Positions 20,126-31,178 of a DNA stretch of 49,450 nt are shown one piece after another; within the stretch, counting starts at the first letter, position 1, and every line of letters starts with the position of its first letter. Source of the DNA: Corallochytrium limacisporum (taxonomy: Eukaryota; Opisthokonta); assembly GCA_002811645.1 (NCBI GenBank), contig PDIP01000032.1:150979-200428 (forward strand), in the 5' to 3' direction. The notes under the pieces are model-generated. The model was given only the letters and a program-made list of their open reading frames with translations, had not been told where the DNA came from and ran no database searches. Both the position numbers and the translations under genes were made by a program.

Positions 20126-20760
20126 ATCAGGTGCAGATTTCACACCTCAAACTTGGATGAGTAGTGAAACATTCCCTTAGTTTCCAAACATGTTCGCTGT
20201 GTACGATCCAGATCTCGTGCTATTCATCCGCGCGACGCGTATATTCAAATTGATACATCGTATGGAGGTAGTAGACTTTGACACATGATCGTGTATTTGG
20301 AACCATTCAGCTAGTTTGTTCGAATACCTAACAATCATCTATAAACGTCACATGAAGAAAAGAGATCCGAGAGTGCTGAGACACGGAAGAGGTGCTTCAA
20401 ATCCTCTTTCTGCTCTCGCTTCCTTCGGAGTCAGCAATTGCCGGCAAAGAGGGTGGCTTGGGGGAGTATTGAACTTTGCAGCACAAACGGCGAGAAGCAA
20501 TTTGGGTGTCGTTCGGGATCATAGGGGGAGAGTAGGCCTCCCGCCCCCACCTACCGGGAGGAGGAGGGGAAAGGAAGACCACACATAGCACAGGGTCAAG
20601 AGGGCCACTTAAGGAACCAGTGGAAAGTGATGTATGCGACTCGTGTACTGATCGTCTCAACTTTTCTACGAAATGAAATGCTAATTTATGATGTTTTTAT
20701 GAGAAATGTGTCCGTCTGTGTCAATGACTATCTATGCACGTCCCGTTCGATGCACGAACC
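20126..20760. other. Gap between RAD4 and SEC1, no convincing gene
   Basis: This is the only gap between two genes on the same strand. It carries a C/G-rich patch at 20540-20571. A plus-strand ORF of 78 codons from an ATG at 20352 ends at 20588 and has no recognisable domain. If the strand alternation were strict, a plus-strand gene would be expected here. Confidence 0.45.
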
Positions 20761-22605
20761 TTAAAGAAAGGTGATCTTGTTCTTACCCAGATCTTTCAAG
20801 TCCGCGAGCATTTGCTCTGGCTTGAGCACTGCAGTACCACCAATGAAGACATCAGCGTTGCGGGCCTTGCTGACTTCATATGCGCAACGCATCTCCGAGT
20901 ATGAAATGCCACCGATGACGAACACAACGACCTTCTTGCCCTTTGCCTGGGGAGCAGCGGCAGGTGCCGCAGACTTTGCAGAAGACCCTGCAGCCTTCTT
21001 CTGTGCCCAGCCAGGGCGACTACGTGCACTCGTGGCCTGTGGCGGAGTGGCACTGGCGGGTGTCTGGGCAGCAGTGGCCGCGGTGAGATTGCCGGCCACG
21101 GCGGTAAAGTGGCTGGCCGGCAAACGACCGTCCAGGGCATCTTCCATAATATCTTTCACGATCGGAGTCCACCGCAACAGGGCATATGAACCGTCTGTGT
21201 TACGCTTGCGCCGAGGATAGGGCTTCTGACTGCTCTTGCCATTGACATCGACTCCAAGCATGTTCAAGTTGTGAATAGCAGCAGCATCTGCTTCGCTAAT
21301 GCCAGCTGTTTTGATCAACTTCTGCAAGTCGTTTGCGGGCACACCACCTTTCAAACCAACAAAGGCAATCAACAATCTGAGCTTGTGATCAGATCCAATG
21401 TTGCGATCCTGCAACACTGGAACAATATGATTCACAGGATTCTTCACCTTATCACCTTCAGCAGTCTCTGCTGCCAAGATGTCTTGCTCGACCACGGCAA
21501 CCTTTTCAATCTGTTCACCACCGGACTTTCCGAAGAATGTGTTCATGCATTGCTGGCTCATATCCATGTGCAAACTATACTTACTCATTTCCTCCTGATA
21601 CTGTGGAAGATCCTTAATGGCTTTTGTGAGATCCTTGAATGTAACCTTATCTTGCATAGATACCTTGCCAGGGTTGGCCTTCTGCATGAACTCCTTAAAC
21701 TTTGTAGTTACTTCCTTGACCGCATCGGCGATGAATTCATGTCTGACCGAGGACCAGATGGGGTCGTGCTCACCAATGATAATGTCCCGCTTCACTGTTT
21801 TTCCATCAGCGCCGGCGAAAGAGTGGTTGTACTTGTCACCGTCAATGGGAAGATAGTCGTAGGCCATGCACTGGTAGGTGCACTCGTGAAGAACGGGTGA
21901 AACTGGATCAAAGTCACGGCCCAAGATGAGCAGCTCCACAGCATTGTCTCCAGTACCGGTCGGTAGCGGCTTCTCCGAAGCCATCTCATCCAGACATATG
22001 ATAAGTTGGTTTGCCAGTCGCTCATTCCATGGGCTCGACTTCATGAACTTGATCGTCGGGTAATATCCCAGGGTACCGAACACAGTTGCAAGCTGGGAGG
22101 CTGTCCTTTCAATAACCAGGCTCTGAGCTTGACTTTTGTTGCTGTAGATTTCATGCATGAAGGAAGGCCGGTCAATATGGAAAACACGCTCCTCGTAAGG
22201 AAGGTAGTCTACGTAGAATTCTTCGAGGGTCTTGATCTTGGTCGCAACCCGGTTGCTGGTCAAAACATATAGAGCGTCCGGGGGGATGATACCGGTGGCA
22301 AAAATATGAGCAGCAGCATACTGCTCTTCGTGTTCCTTCTCAAAGTCTTCAGCAATGATCTCAAAGTTTTTCTTGGTGGGTTCCACGAAGTAGATGGCTT
22401 CAAAGTAGTCGAAACGCTTGCGCTTCAGTGCAATGTTCTCAACAATTGTGACCCCGTTATCCATGACGTCAAACATGCGACAGGACTGCGAAATAACCCG
22501 AGTCGCATGCTGGTCAACAACCAAGACCTTCCAGCCTGAGTCAGGGTCAACTTTCTTGATCATGCCTTCCATGATCCGTTCCCGGACTTTGTTCTTGAGA
22601 TCCAT
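20761..22605 (-). CDS. SEC1: Sec1/Munc18 family exocytic SNARE regulator
   Basis: SM proteins clasp syntaxin-type SNAREs; the Sec1/Munc18-1 branch drives fusion at the plasma membrane. The 614-residue single exon begins MDLKNKVRERIMEGMIKKV (ATG at 22605, preceded by AAAATCAAA) and follows the Munc18 pattern: WKVLVVDQHATRVISQSC, an EAIYFVEPTKKN strand, LLILGRDFDPVSPVLHE, and the C-terminal VFVIGGISYSEMRCAYE. An Ala/Pro/Ser-rich insert of about 50 residues (about 510-560, near AAAQTPASATPPQATS) precedes the last strands and is probably disordered. Similarity is stronger to Sec1/Munc18-1 than to Sly1, Vps33 or Vps45. It shares a 3.2-kb divergent region with the Kin1-like kinase. Confidence 0.93.
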   Translation of the reverse strand: MDLKNKVRERIMEGMIKKVDPDSGWKVLVVDQHATRVISQSCRMFDVMDNGVTIVENIALKRKRFDYFEAIYFVEPTKKNFEIIAEDFEKEHEEQYAAAHIFATGIIPPDALYVLTSNRVATKIKTLEEFYVDYLPYEERVFHIDRPSFMHEIYSNKSQAQSLVIERTASQLATVFGTLGYYPTIKFMKSSPWNERLANQLIICLDEMASEKPLPTGTGDNAVELLILGRDFDPVSPVLHECTYQCMAYDYLPIDGDKYNHSFAGADGKTVKRDIIIGEHDPIWSSVRHEFIADAVKEVTTKFKEFMQKANPGKVSMQDKVTFKDLTKAIKDLPQYQEEMSKYSLHMDMSQQCMNTFFGKSGGEQIEKVAVVEQDILAAETAEGDKVKNPVNHIVPVLQDRNIGSDHKLRLLIAFVGLKGGVPANDLQKLIKTAGISEADAAAIHNLNMLGVDVNGKSSQKPYPRRKRNTDGSYALLRWTPIVKDIMEDALDGRLPASHFTAVAGNLTAATAAQTPASATPPQATSARSRPGWAQKKAAGSSAKSAAPAAAPQAKGKKVVVFVIGGISYSEMRCAYEVSKARNADVFIGGTAVLKPEQMLADLKDLGKNKITFL

Positions 22606-25600
22606 TTTGATTTTAATTGGTTGCACCCATCGAATGAAACTAGGCAGTACAACTGAGCAGGAAGTCGGAACTATGATGGAGCCATATACTGATCGGTCTG
22701 ATTGCCCTTAAATATCTATGGCGATGGCCAAACAACCGAGCATGAGTGACTTACGTTAAAGGAGACCTCCCCCATAGCTGGATACCCTTTCAAAATGGCC
22801 TAACCTTGGGAATTGAAAGAATAAAATTCTTCCCGCCTCACTCTGCATGTGCTGTGGATACTGAATATACCAATTGGAACCAACAACTGGAAGAATATTC
22901 GTGTTGAAAGAAACCCTCCCCAATGGTGCCTCACCAAATGGCATTATTTCAGATGTCTGGAGTGCCCACCACGGGTACTCCATCAAGGGCAATGGCCGTG
23001 TACGGGCGTCCAGATTAGTTGTTTCGCTATGCAAGCTTGGAGGGCACCCCCGCCCCCTTCTAGAGTGTCTGGCTATTGTGATGATTTCGGTGGGTTCGGG
23101 AATGAGCGTGCCAAAAAGAAAAACACAAACAAGACTTCAAGAGAAGTGAGTGGGTACGCTATTACGACAAGCAAGATCAGCGTCATTGGTAGGGACAAGC
23201 GTAGTAGTTAAACAAGCAAACTACAGCAGGAAGTGGGAAGCAGCACGACAGGCACAGGGCTTCTCCCAACCCCGCAACAGAGCTAGGGCACCAATTGTAA
23301 CGTGGAAACCCATCTTTGCGAAATGCAAAGGTCTGTTGCCGAATAATCCTTGTGAGAACAGTTGAACGGGGTCCCCCCAGGGGAAATAGAGAAACAAAGA
23401 TTCTTCTCCCGCATGATTTCTACTAGATGGACATGTTTATGTTGGGCCAGCGAAGAAACTAGCTTGTGTGGTGTTGTCCCTGCCCTCCCCCCGGGGGGGG
23501 GGGCATCAGTGGCTGTCGGGATTTCCTCGTCTTGTTGCGATACCGGTGGGGTCTGCCTACAACAGCCCAATGCTCTTTCCGTTATGTACCTACCGGTCAA
23601 TAAGAACCAGCGGGGAGCCAACGGGTGTGCCGTGTGCACTTAGTTGAACGTCGTGGTGATATAATGAGCATCAGTCCCGAATTGTTGCGAACTGGGCCGA
23701 GGGACCCACCGACGGGAATGTTACGTGTTTTGATCACACACACAGTAACCTCAATTACCCGCACATCAGTGGATTTGACCATCATCGATTCGTTTTCGCT
23801 TGAACGTAGATTTCAGTGTATGAGCATGAATACGGTGAATACTGGTCATGCCCGCAGATCCGCCATGCCCATCACGAGATGTTTTCCTCAATGGATCAGC
23901 AGCCGCCACCAGAGAGGGCGCACCGAGCCCTATGTATGCAAAGCGACAGTCCTGAGCCAGTGGTGGGCTGCCAAAGGAGGGGGGGAGGATGAAGGGTGGG
24001 CGTGGTGGAGGACATGTCCAACCAGTACTAAAAGTTCACGAGTATCCGCTGACGACTAGTACAATTCCATCTAACTTTTTGGTATACAAATTACAAGAGT
24101 TCTGTGCCTACGTTTCCGGTCCAATCACGACGGTCCCCGTTTAGTATTTTTTTTCTTTGCTTCACCCGCGCTACCCATTGAACCGCCTACCGCGATCACT
24201 GGGCCAGGATTCGGTCGCAATCGTAGTCACCACCCATCAACATGGAGACATGAGTGGAACTGGCCTGAGTTGCTTGGACCCGGTGGGGAGGGGTCCCAGA
24301 GTGTCGCTATATTCATTCCATTCACTATTGGCCCAGCATTGTGTAATGGCATAAATTGCCAATGGAGACCGCATTTTTTTTTTCCTGTTTAGCCGTTCAT
24401 TTCAGCCGGGCTTTGGGCCCGACCAGTGAAAGTCCTGCATGCGCTGAAGAGCCACTCCTTTTAAGAGCTGACAACCCCGTTCTGAGTCATTCTTTCTATG
24501 GCGGGCTATGATGCATTCTGACTAACGAATACTTGCGCCCACCACCACCGCAAGCTTAGCAAGTCCTGGGAGTTCGCTTGATCCTCTCTTTTGCCCTGCG
24601 GCGTACGGACGCCCTCATGATGTATAGCTTCTTTAGCTATCCCTATCTGCGGCCAGTAGAGAAACTGCCACTCTGCTCCGGACGGGTACCCTTCGCGACG
24701 GCGAGTGTCAAGGACCTGCACACCAACTTGTAGCTTTACTCCCCCATTCATTTGTATTGATTCCTGGTTCATTCACAAGTGAAAGGAGTTGGTTTCCAAT
24801 CAATGGTCACTTAGGGAACCTGTTTACTATTGCCATCGGCGGTTCCTTCTTGTAGCTCTGCGACCCCCAACACACTTTGAACATTGGTTCTCTTCCTTTC
24901 CTTTTTTTTTTTTTCTCAACGACAACAGAGAGGAGGGTGGAACATTTGAGGGGGCGTCATGGGGTTTTGTTGAATCGTCTCATCGCGAGGCATGCGGTGG
25001 ACCAGTTTCACCGGGAGGGAGAATATCTGCCACCACTTGCGCAGAATATGTACTTTCATTCGCAGCGGCTGAATTCCATAGAGAATGTAGGGACACAAAA
25101 AGGCGTGTTGGGGACCTGCTTCTTCCGAATCCTGGAATGCCGCCTCGGGGTCGTCGCACTTCGATGCACTTTAACGCCCCGAGCCCGCCCAACTCCGACC
25201 GGGCCGGCCTGTGGCCATGCATCTGCCACCACCGACAGGGGGGTGGGGCCCTGGATCGTTTCCGCATTAATAGTAAATATATGAAATATATGGGCCGAAA
25301 GGGAAAGGACGAGAGAATTTTTTCCATGCCGGGGTGCGGCGATTGACAAAACGGTAAAAGATAGACGAGGAATAACGAAAATGGCGGGTGGGTAGGTAGG
25401 GCCCGTGTATGCGCCGGAATTTTGCCACCCTTAGAGGCGAAAAGGGGGCTTGTAGACGTCTCCTGGAGCACACCTGCGGTGGAAACATGGCGATAGAGAT
25501 GTGAACTCGGCAAACACATAGAGATACCTCCCTTTCAGGAGCTTTCTTCACGCCTTAGGCTGCACATCCTTCACAGCCACATAGCTTGGTTTCGTCTTCA

Positions 25601-25789
25601 ACTTATCATCGTTGCGTTCAGGTATGGAAACGACTACATTTGGGTTGAGGAAAACTCTTCCTTCGAGGGGCGAGGCAACATGCAGCGTTCGCAAAACCTT
25701 AAGGTAGCCCCAGAGCACGGTCAATACGATTTACAGAAAAGAAGAATATAGGGTACCGACTGCAGCATTAGGACAGCGTTGTATGTAGC
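22606..25789. other. 3.2-kb divergent intergenic region (SEC1 / Kin1-like kinase)
   Basis: No recognisable gene was found. It has C-run/G-run patches near 23048-23054, a C6G11 junction at 23487-23503, a GC-rich inverted segment near 24278-24297 (GGACCC...GGGTCC), a T-run near 24902-24914 and A/T-rich DNA at 25268-25292. The short ORFs are low-complexity or unrelated to any family I know. Confidence 0.6.
23487..23503. repeat. C6G11 homopolymer junction
   Basis: Six C are followed directly by eleven G in the SEC1/kinase divergent region. It is the same kind of element as at 7550-7565 and 42687-42706. Confidence 0.85.
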
Positions 25790-28021
25790 ATGCTCCATCG
25801 GTACAGGCTTAGTGAACTGCAGGCTGCCAGTTTTGCCAAGCTGGTAGCAGTACCTCTGGACCAATCAAAGCCGATGAGTGCCACTAGTGAAGACTCTGGC
25901 TCAAGGGAGCGTCCATCAGCGGAGCAAAATTCACTGCGCGTTACAGATGAACACGAACATGAGCCCAAGGAATCAGCGAGCTCTGAGGGAGACAGCGGGG
26001 AACGCACACTTGGCAGACCCACCCGTGGAGTCTCGCCAGTGTACAAGAAACCAGTTGCAAAACAGTATAGTGGTGAATCAGCTATTGCACCTATAGGCTC
26101 CAAGATAGGGAATTTCAGCTGGCAATCGGCGACAAACACAGTTGCAGAGGGACTCGGACTCCCTGGATTTTCGAACAAGTCGCCATTCAAAGACTATGTA
26201 TACGAAAAGGTTCTCGGTTCTGGTGCTTTCTCTAAAGTGAGACTCGGAATCCATGTTCCCACGCAAACAAAGGTTGCAGTCAAAATAATGTCAAAGGCAC
26301 GGCTGGAAGTATGTCGAGAGAGACAACTTAAGCAGAAATTGAAGCTTAAGCTGATCACACAGGACCAGTACGAAGAGCTCAAGGAAGAAGCACTGACTAC
26401 ATGGGAGCGTCTAAGCAAGGAGGCCAAGCTATTGCAGTATTTGGATCATCCCAATATTATTGTACTTTATCAGGTAGCAGAGTCAGCAACAGAATTTCAC
26501 ATTATCCAAGAATATGCCCCGGGTGGCACTCTGCCGGGATACATGAAATCAAGGGGCGGCAAGTTGAGCGAGGAGACCAGCAGGGTCATTTTCAGGCAAT
26601 TGCTGTCTGCGTTAGATCATTGCCACCGCAGCGGTGTAGTACATCGTGACATCAAGATGGACAATGTGCTATTAAGAGATGCGGACGCTGACGTTCCCCA
26701 CGCGATGTTGACAGATTTCGGCTTAGGACGAATTATCGATCCGGAAGATATGTGCGCAACCTTTTGCGGGACCCCCATTTATGCTGCGCCAGAGCTGGTC
26801 TCTGGCGTACGGTACCATGGTAGTGTGACAGACATATGGGCTTTGATGGTACTTTTATTCCAGCTGATTGCTGGTCGTGCCCCGTTTAAGGCCAAAGGGG
26901 TACCAAATCTGTACAAGAAAATTCTAGCAGTGGACTATATTATGCCGGAGCAGTTCTCACCGGAATTGCAGGAACTTATCCAAGGAGTGTTTAAACGGGA
27001 CTCTGCTGACCGTTTGGAAATGGAGGAATTGCGCATTCGTGAATGGACAAACAAAGGGTTTGACACACCACCTGCACGAGTCCTGCCACACAAAGCCATC
27101 AATCAGATGAGCATGAATTTCATGGACAACTGCAAGAGCATCGCGTACGAAAAGGATGCTATCATCTATCTGTACAACAATCCATCGGGCATCAAGGACT
27201 ACATCAAATCTGGATTTGACGCTGGCAAGCCATCTGCACTTGGGGTCGAAAATCAAAGTACACTAAGCACGAGCCTCTCATCTGAACTGTTGGATACCCA
27301 AGACAGCAATCAGTCGAAACCTCGAATGCGTTTACCAACTTTCTCAGAAGAAGAGGCTGAAGCAGATGCACTTGTGAAAGCCCCGGGTGACATCTTGGGA
27401 ACTAGTCTAAGTGTGCTTGACGAGTTGAGCCAACCAAAGTTCACCATCGCCCGTTCCAAGAGCGAGATTAGCCAGAACTCGGACGAGGCAAAGTCATCAG
27501 GTACTTTGGGCCAGCGTCACAGTATCGACGATAAGGATCTGCCACACGTTCAACGTCGCGCCAACAGTGAGAGGCCCAAGAGCCGGACTCGTCCAGTCAG
27601 CATGTCAGAAAGCGGGAACGCGCTACAGAAAATCGCGCCCTTTCGTTGTGCCTATAAATGCACGCACCTGAATCCGGAGCAACTGTTCTTGAAATTGAAG
27701 AGAATCCTGACTCACTTGAGCATGACCTTTAGTGTAAACACAGGCACTATGATGTCATTGCGGGCTACTCACCTGGGCGATCATGGCGTCGTAGAGAGTC
27801 CTGGTCCGATTGAGAACATGTCGGAAATGTTGAAGAGTCTTACGAATAGCAAGAACCCTCCGGCCAATTCTGGGTTAAGAGAAGCCCTGGTTATGGACCT
27901 CACGGTGGGGAAGGTCTGGATGTCCACGACTACCACTGCTTTGCAAATTAGGAAGGTAAGCGGTCGCGAGGATGTCTTCCGTCAAATTCACGATCGAATC
28001 GTTGCCCTGTGTGACAACTAA
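25790..28021 (+). CDS. Kin1/Par-1/MARK-like Ser/Thr kinase with KA1 domain
   Basis: The single exon gives 743 residues. The kinase domain spans about 135-420: glycine loop LGSGAFSKV, VAIK-type Lys165 in VAVKIMSK, catalytic loop HRDIKMDN (Asp287), DFG Asp309, and APEL motif after a threonine-containing activation loop (CATFCGTPIYAAPEL). A basic insert of about 25 residues (KQKLKLKLITQDQYEELKEE) lies between the VAIK strand and helix C, as in Kin1/Kin2. The stretch GFDTPPARVLP after the kinase domain and a C-terminal KA1-like domain (about 615-742, ending LQIRKVSGREDVFRQI) support the Kin1/MARK family. KA1 domains bind acidic phospholipids and autoinhibit. In yeast, Kin1/Kin2 act in polarity and exocytosis. 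The start could instead be the ATG at 25874. It is convergent with EXO70 (78 bp). Confidence 0.9.
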   Translation: MLHRYRLSELQAASFAKLVAVPLDQSKPMSATSEDSGSRERPSAEQNSLRVTDEHEHEPKESASSEGDSGERTLGRPTRGVSPVYKKPVAKQYSGESAIAPIGSKIGNFSWQSATNTVAEGLGLPGFSNKSPFKDYVYEKVLGSGAFSKVRLGIHVPTQTKVAVKIMSKARLEVCRERQLKQKLKLKLITQDQYEELKEEALTTWERLSKEAKLLQYLDHPNIIVLYQVAESATEFHIIQEYAPGGTLPGYMKSRGGKLSEETSRVIFRQLLSALDHCHRSGVVHRDIKMDNVLLRDADADVPHAMLTDFGLGRIIDPEDMCATFCGTPIYAAPELVSGVRYHGSVTDIWALMVLLFQLIAGRAPFKAKGVPNLYKKILAVDYIMPEQFSPELQELIQGVFKRDSADRLEMEELRIREWTNKGFDTPPARVLPHKAINQMSMNFMDNCKSIAYEKDAIIYLYNNPSGIKDYIKSGFDAGKPSALGVENQSTLSTSLSSELLDTQDSNQSKPRMRLPTFSEEEAEADALVKAPGDILGTSLSVLDELSQPKFTIARSKSEISQNSDEAKSSGTLGQRHSIDDKDLPHVQRRANSERPKSRTRPVSMSESGNALQKIAPFRCAYKCTHLNPEQLFLKLKRILTHLSMTFSVNTGTMMSLRATHLGDHGVVESPGPIENMSEMLKSLTNSKNPPANSGLREALVMDLTVGKVWMSTTTTALQIRKVSGREDVFRQIHDRIVALCDN

Positions 28022-28099
28022 AACCATGTACCATATCAGACAACAGATTATAAAACAACTGCAAAGCTGTACTTCTTTACTTTGTCGAAATCAAACTCG

Positions 28100-30235
28100 T
28101 CAAGCTGATGCATCGAACAATGCCTTCAACTCTCGTTCCACATCTGCAGCGGAGTATTTGATATACTTTTCCGGTGTGGTGGTAAATGGCACATTCTGGT
28201 ACCGGACTAAAAACTTTCTGTACAGCGGCAGCAAGCCGTCCAAATGTGACTTTACCAGTGCTGCCCGCAACGCTGTGTCCGGTACAGCCCACTGTTTCTG
28301 AGACGACGTAAGAGCCGCAAATTCCGAGTTGAAGGTTGAGAACTTGTCCTTGATCATTTTCTTCGCATCGCGCGAAATCTTGTCACCTGTCAGGTCATGT
28401 TCCTTTCCACCTTTCTTGATATCCAGGACAGCCTCAGTGCACTTGAACCAGGTGGCATCATAGTTGCGCCGGTACTGTATGAATCCGGACTGGACGTGTT
28501 TTTTTACATCCTGTGGCGTGGCCTGTTCCAGGCCCTTGTGAGTGGATCCAGAGGCCGATGGAACGCAATGTTTCTCTATGTAGTGAAGGTTGTTCATCAT
28601 GAAGACATCTTGCAGACCAGTTTCCGAGTAGACTTTGGACTTAGCCTCCAAATTATCATACAGAATACCAACTAGTTCACCAATGTAGTTGTTGATATTG
28701 CTTCCCATCGACGACAACAAAGGAATCACTGTCTCCTTGTACTCTAACAGTTTCTCCAGATTGCCAATGATCTCAGATGTGACCTCGTGCACAGTGCCGT
28801 CGTTTGGTACGGCACGACCACCCTGAGCCTTAGCATTGACCGTGATATCCTTGAGAGCTTTGGTGCACGCACCCTCAAAGTCACTGACAAGGTCCTGGTA
28901 TTTTTCAAACTCTTTGGTAACAGCCCAGAGCAGTTTGCGCATTGGACTCAGGTTTTTCTTTAGGGCTTTCAGAATATCTAAACATTCGTAGAGCAGAGTG
29001 TAGTCATAGCCCATCTCAGGGCTGTAACCAGCCTTTTCACTTTCCTTGGACAATTTCTGCACCATGACCAAATTCAAGTCCACGAAGTCAGTCACTGGCG
29101 TACTAATGACACTGGCAAATCCAGTGGCAACTAGAGCTGCGGGAATGCACCTCTCGGTCATCGCCTTTTCATGATCCAAAATCTTATAGAATTGGTGTAC
29201 AGACCGCGCATAGCGACTGGAACCCACTTCATATCCTTTCCGATTGTCACCAGCACCCTTGACCACGTCGGCGAGTGCAGTAATGCTCGAGCGGTGCCCA
29301 TGGCCTAGGCTCGGCTGACGAAAGTGATCAGTGGTCTTAGATTTGATTTTGTCCAGGGCCCGGGCCCCCATGCTGATATTGTCTTTACGGCTACGGTGCC
29401 CACGTTTCGAAGGTCCTCCACCACTTGGTCCGTCACCCAATTTTGGCGCACCACTATCTGCGCCTCTTTCCTCGGCGAGCTGACCAATATCAAAGAAATC
29501 TTCAGTGATCGATTTCTTCAGTAAATTCACCATATGGCTACTTCGGACAGTGGCATAGATGGTGATAAAGTTATTAATCTGCACCGTTGTGAACCATGAC
29601 CCAATCTTGTACATGTCATTGATTAATATGTCAATGTCCTGCTGCGGATTCTGTGAAGGTTGCTTAATCGCAGCAAAGCCCACTTCAGACTCAATCTCGG
29701 TGAGCTTGGACACCCGCAGTCGGTAAACACTCTCTAATTCACTTACGCCTCGTCCATAGTACACTTCAATTTCACTGATAATTCCATCTGATAGGGCCGC
29801 ACTACGTCCTCCTGGGGTGTGCTCTACCTGTTCTTTAAAGAATTGCATGGCTTCATGAGCCTTGTACATTACTCTGATATAGTCCGACAGGTCGCTGGTG
29901 GCACCGAGAGCAACCACATCTTCAATCTCCTTTGGTGTGTAATAGAAGCTGATGATATACTCCAACTGCGTGATTGTTTCTTGAAGGTTCTCAGAAGCCA
30001 ACTGAATATCTGTGGTCACACCATGGAGTGGAGATATACTGGTTTCAACATCTTCTAGGCGGTTGGCAAACGCAGCCAAGATGTTTGTAAAGTCTGTTGT
30101 TACTTCGTCTGCTCGTTTTAACGATTGTCTCAGCAGGACTGTATCATCCCGATCCGACTGCATGCTTTCCTCCATTTCTGCTCTCTTCTGGAACAGAGCC
30201 AGAATCTCTGGCTTCATGACATATGTATTCGACAT
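28100..30235 (-). CDS. EXO70: Exocyst subunit Exo70
   Basis: Exo70 anchors the exocyst to PI(4,5)P2 and Rho GTPases at the plasma membrane, guiding secretory vesicles. The 711-residue protein is one exon, similar in length to animal EXOC7. It has an N-terminal coiled coil (about 10-90), a linker with a basic low-complexity patch (about 270-310, KRGHRSRKDNISMGAR), and helical bundles ending in the diagnostic C terminus KSHLDGLLPLYRKFLVRY and PEKYIKYSAADVERELKALF. The start ATG at 30235 is the only one extending through the coiled coil; MKPEILALF six codons on is an alternative. It is tail-to-tail with the Kin1-like kinase and two genes from SEC1, both exocytic. Confidence 0.95.
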   Translation of the reverse strand: MSNTYVMKPEILALFQKRAEMEESMQSDRDDTVLLRQSLKRADEVTTDFTNILAAFANRLEDVETSISPLHGVTTDIQLASENLQETITQLEYIISFYYTPKEIEDVVALGATSDLSDYIRVMYKAHEAMQFFKEQVEHTPGGRSAALSDGIISEIEVYYGRGVSELESVYRLRVSKLTEIESEVGFAAIKQPSQNPQQDIDILINDMYKIGSWFTTVQINNFITIYATVRSSHMVNLLKKSITEDFFDIGQLAEERGADSGAPKLGDGPSGGGPSKRGHRSRKDNISMGARALDKIKSKTTDHFRQPSLGHGHRSSITALADVVKGAGDNRKGYEVGSSRYARSVHQFYKILDHEKAMTERCIPAALVATGFASVISTPVTDFVDLNLVMVQKLSKESEKAGYSPEMGYDYTLLYECLDILKALKKNLSPMRKLLWAVTKEFEKYQDLVSDFEGACTKALKDITVNAKAQGGRAVPNDGTVHEVTSEIIGNLEKLLEYKETVIPLLSSMGSNINNYIGELVGILYDNLEAKSKVYSETGLQDVFMMNNLHYIEKHCVPSASGSTHKGLEQATPQDVKKHVQSGFIQYRRNYDATWFKCTEAVLDIKKGGKEHDLTGDKISRDAKKMIKDKFSTFNSEFAALTSSQKQWAVPDTALRAALVKSHLDGLLPLYRKFLVRYQNVPFTTTPEKYIKYSAADVERELKALFDASA

Positions 30236-31178
30236 GATTATGCTAGTGTTTGATGCCCCTTCAACCGAAGATCAAGCACGTAGTATTTGTGTGCCATGTA
30301 GCAGCGTGAAGAATGCCTGCACGGGACATCCACAGAGACATCCACTTTAGGACCATAGATCCTCAGTACCTGAGTCCGTGACATATAGTTTATGGTTAAT
30401 GGAATGGTTCAACATGCGACACTTGTGTTGGAGTATGCCCCCCGGGTCCAACCCTCAGGCCTCTTTCGCCAGTAAAGCAGGTCCGGACGCTTGCCCTTTG
30501 AGACTGCGACCGGACCCGCTCTTCTCTACTGAGTTTGACCAAGTTGCGGACACCACTCAACGACAAACAGGCGCGGATAATTATATACTCAGCCTTGAAA
30601 ATTTAAAATTTATATTCAAATTATACTGATATTGATATACTTAAGTTTTAAATATGCAGCCTGCGAGAACTATTATTCCTGCTGGAGAAGCGACAAAGTT
30701 TCCCCCACCAAAGCCCATTTCCTAGTGGAAAAGTATGAACTTCCGCCGAGGACCGGGCAAGTTTTTTCGCTCCCTTTTTTGCTTTTGCTCTGGCACACGG
30801 GAGGCCTGGAGGCCAGGTAATGGTCATCTCAAGGTCTGCAATTGACACTTCGCAGTGCTTTCGGAAATAATAGTGTTCTGCACCCTCCTTTCAACGATTT
30901 GCTTTTGAGTAGCAACACAAAAATATGAAATCTTTGAAGTTTTTGTATGCCAGTGACCCAATTTTGGACTTGGAAAGTAATATTAAGTTTCGATCAGGTA
31001 TTTCTTACTGTGACTCTGATGAAAATTACATTTCAACGCAGTAGAAAAGATCAGTGTGAACACAACAGGCGGGAGGCATTCTAACGAGCTTCTTGCTTAT
31101 ATTGTCTCAGAAGATGAGTTGAAGTGTCACAGTGTTCGCAAATATGTGAATGAGAAACCTAGCACGACATCTACCAAA
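30236..31178. promoter_or_regulatory. Divergent region EXO70 / Eaf1-p400-like gene
   Basis: 943 bp without a recognisable gene. The left half has a short CCCCCCGGG element at 30439-30447; the right half (30590-31050) is A/T-rich. The leader of the plus-strand gene contains minimal out-of-frame uORFs (ATG AGT TGA near 31112 and ATG TGA near 31144). In-frame codons continue upstream to a GTG at 31056, just after an acceptor-like TTTCAACGCAG, so a 5' leader intron or extra exon is possible. Confidence 0.45.

Noticed and set aside
24506-24772. Minus-strand 88-codon frame as a transposon fragment
   Set aside because: No transposase, reverse transcriptase or terminal repeat signature was found here or nearby.
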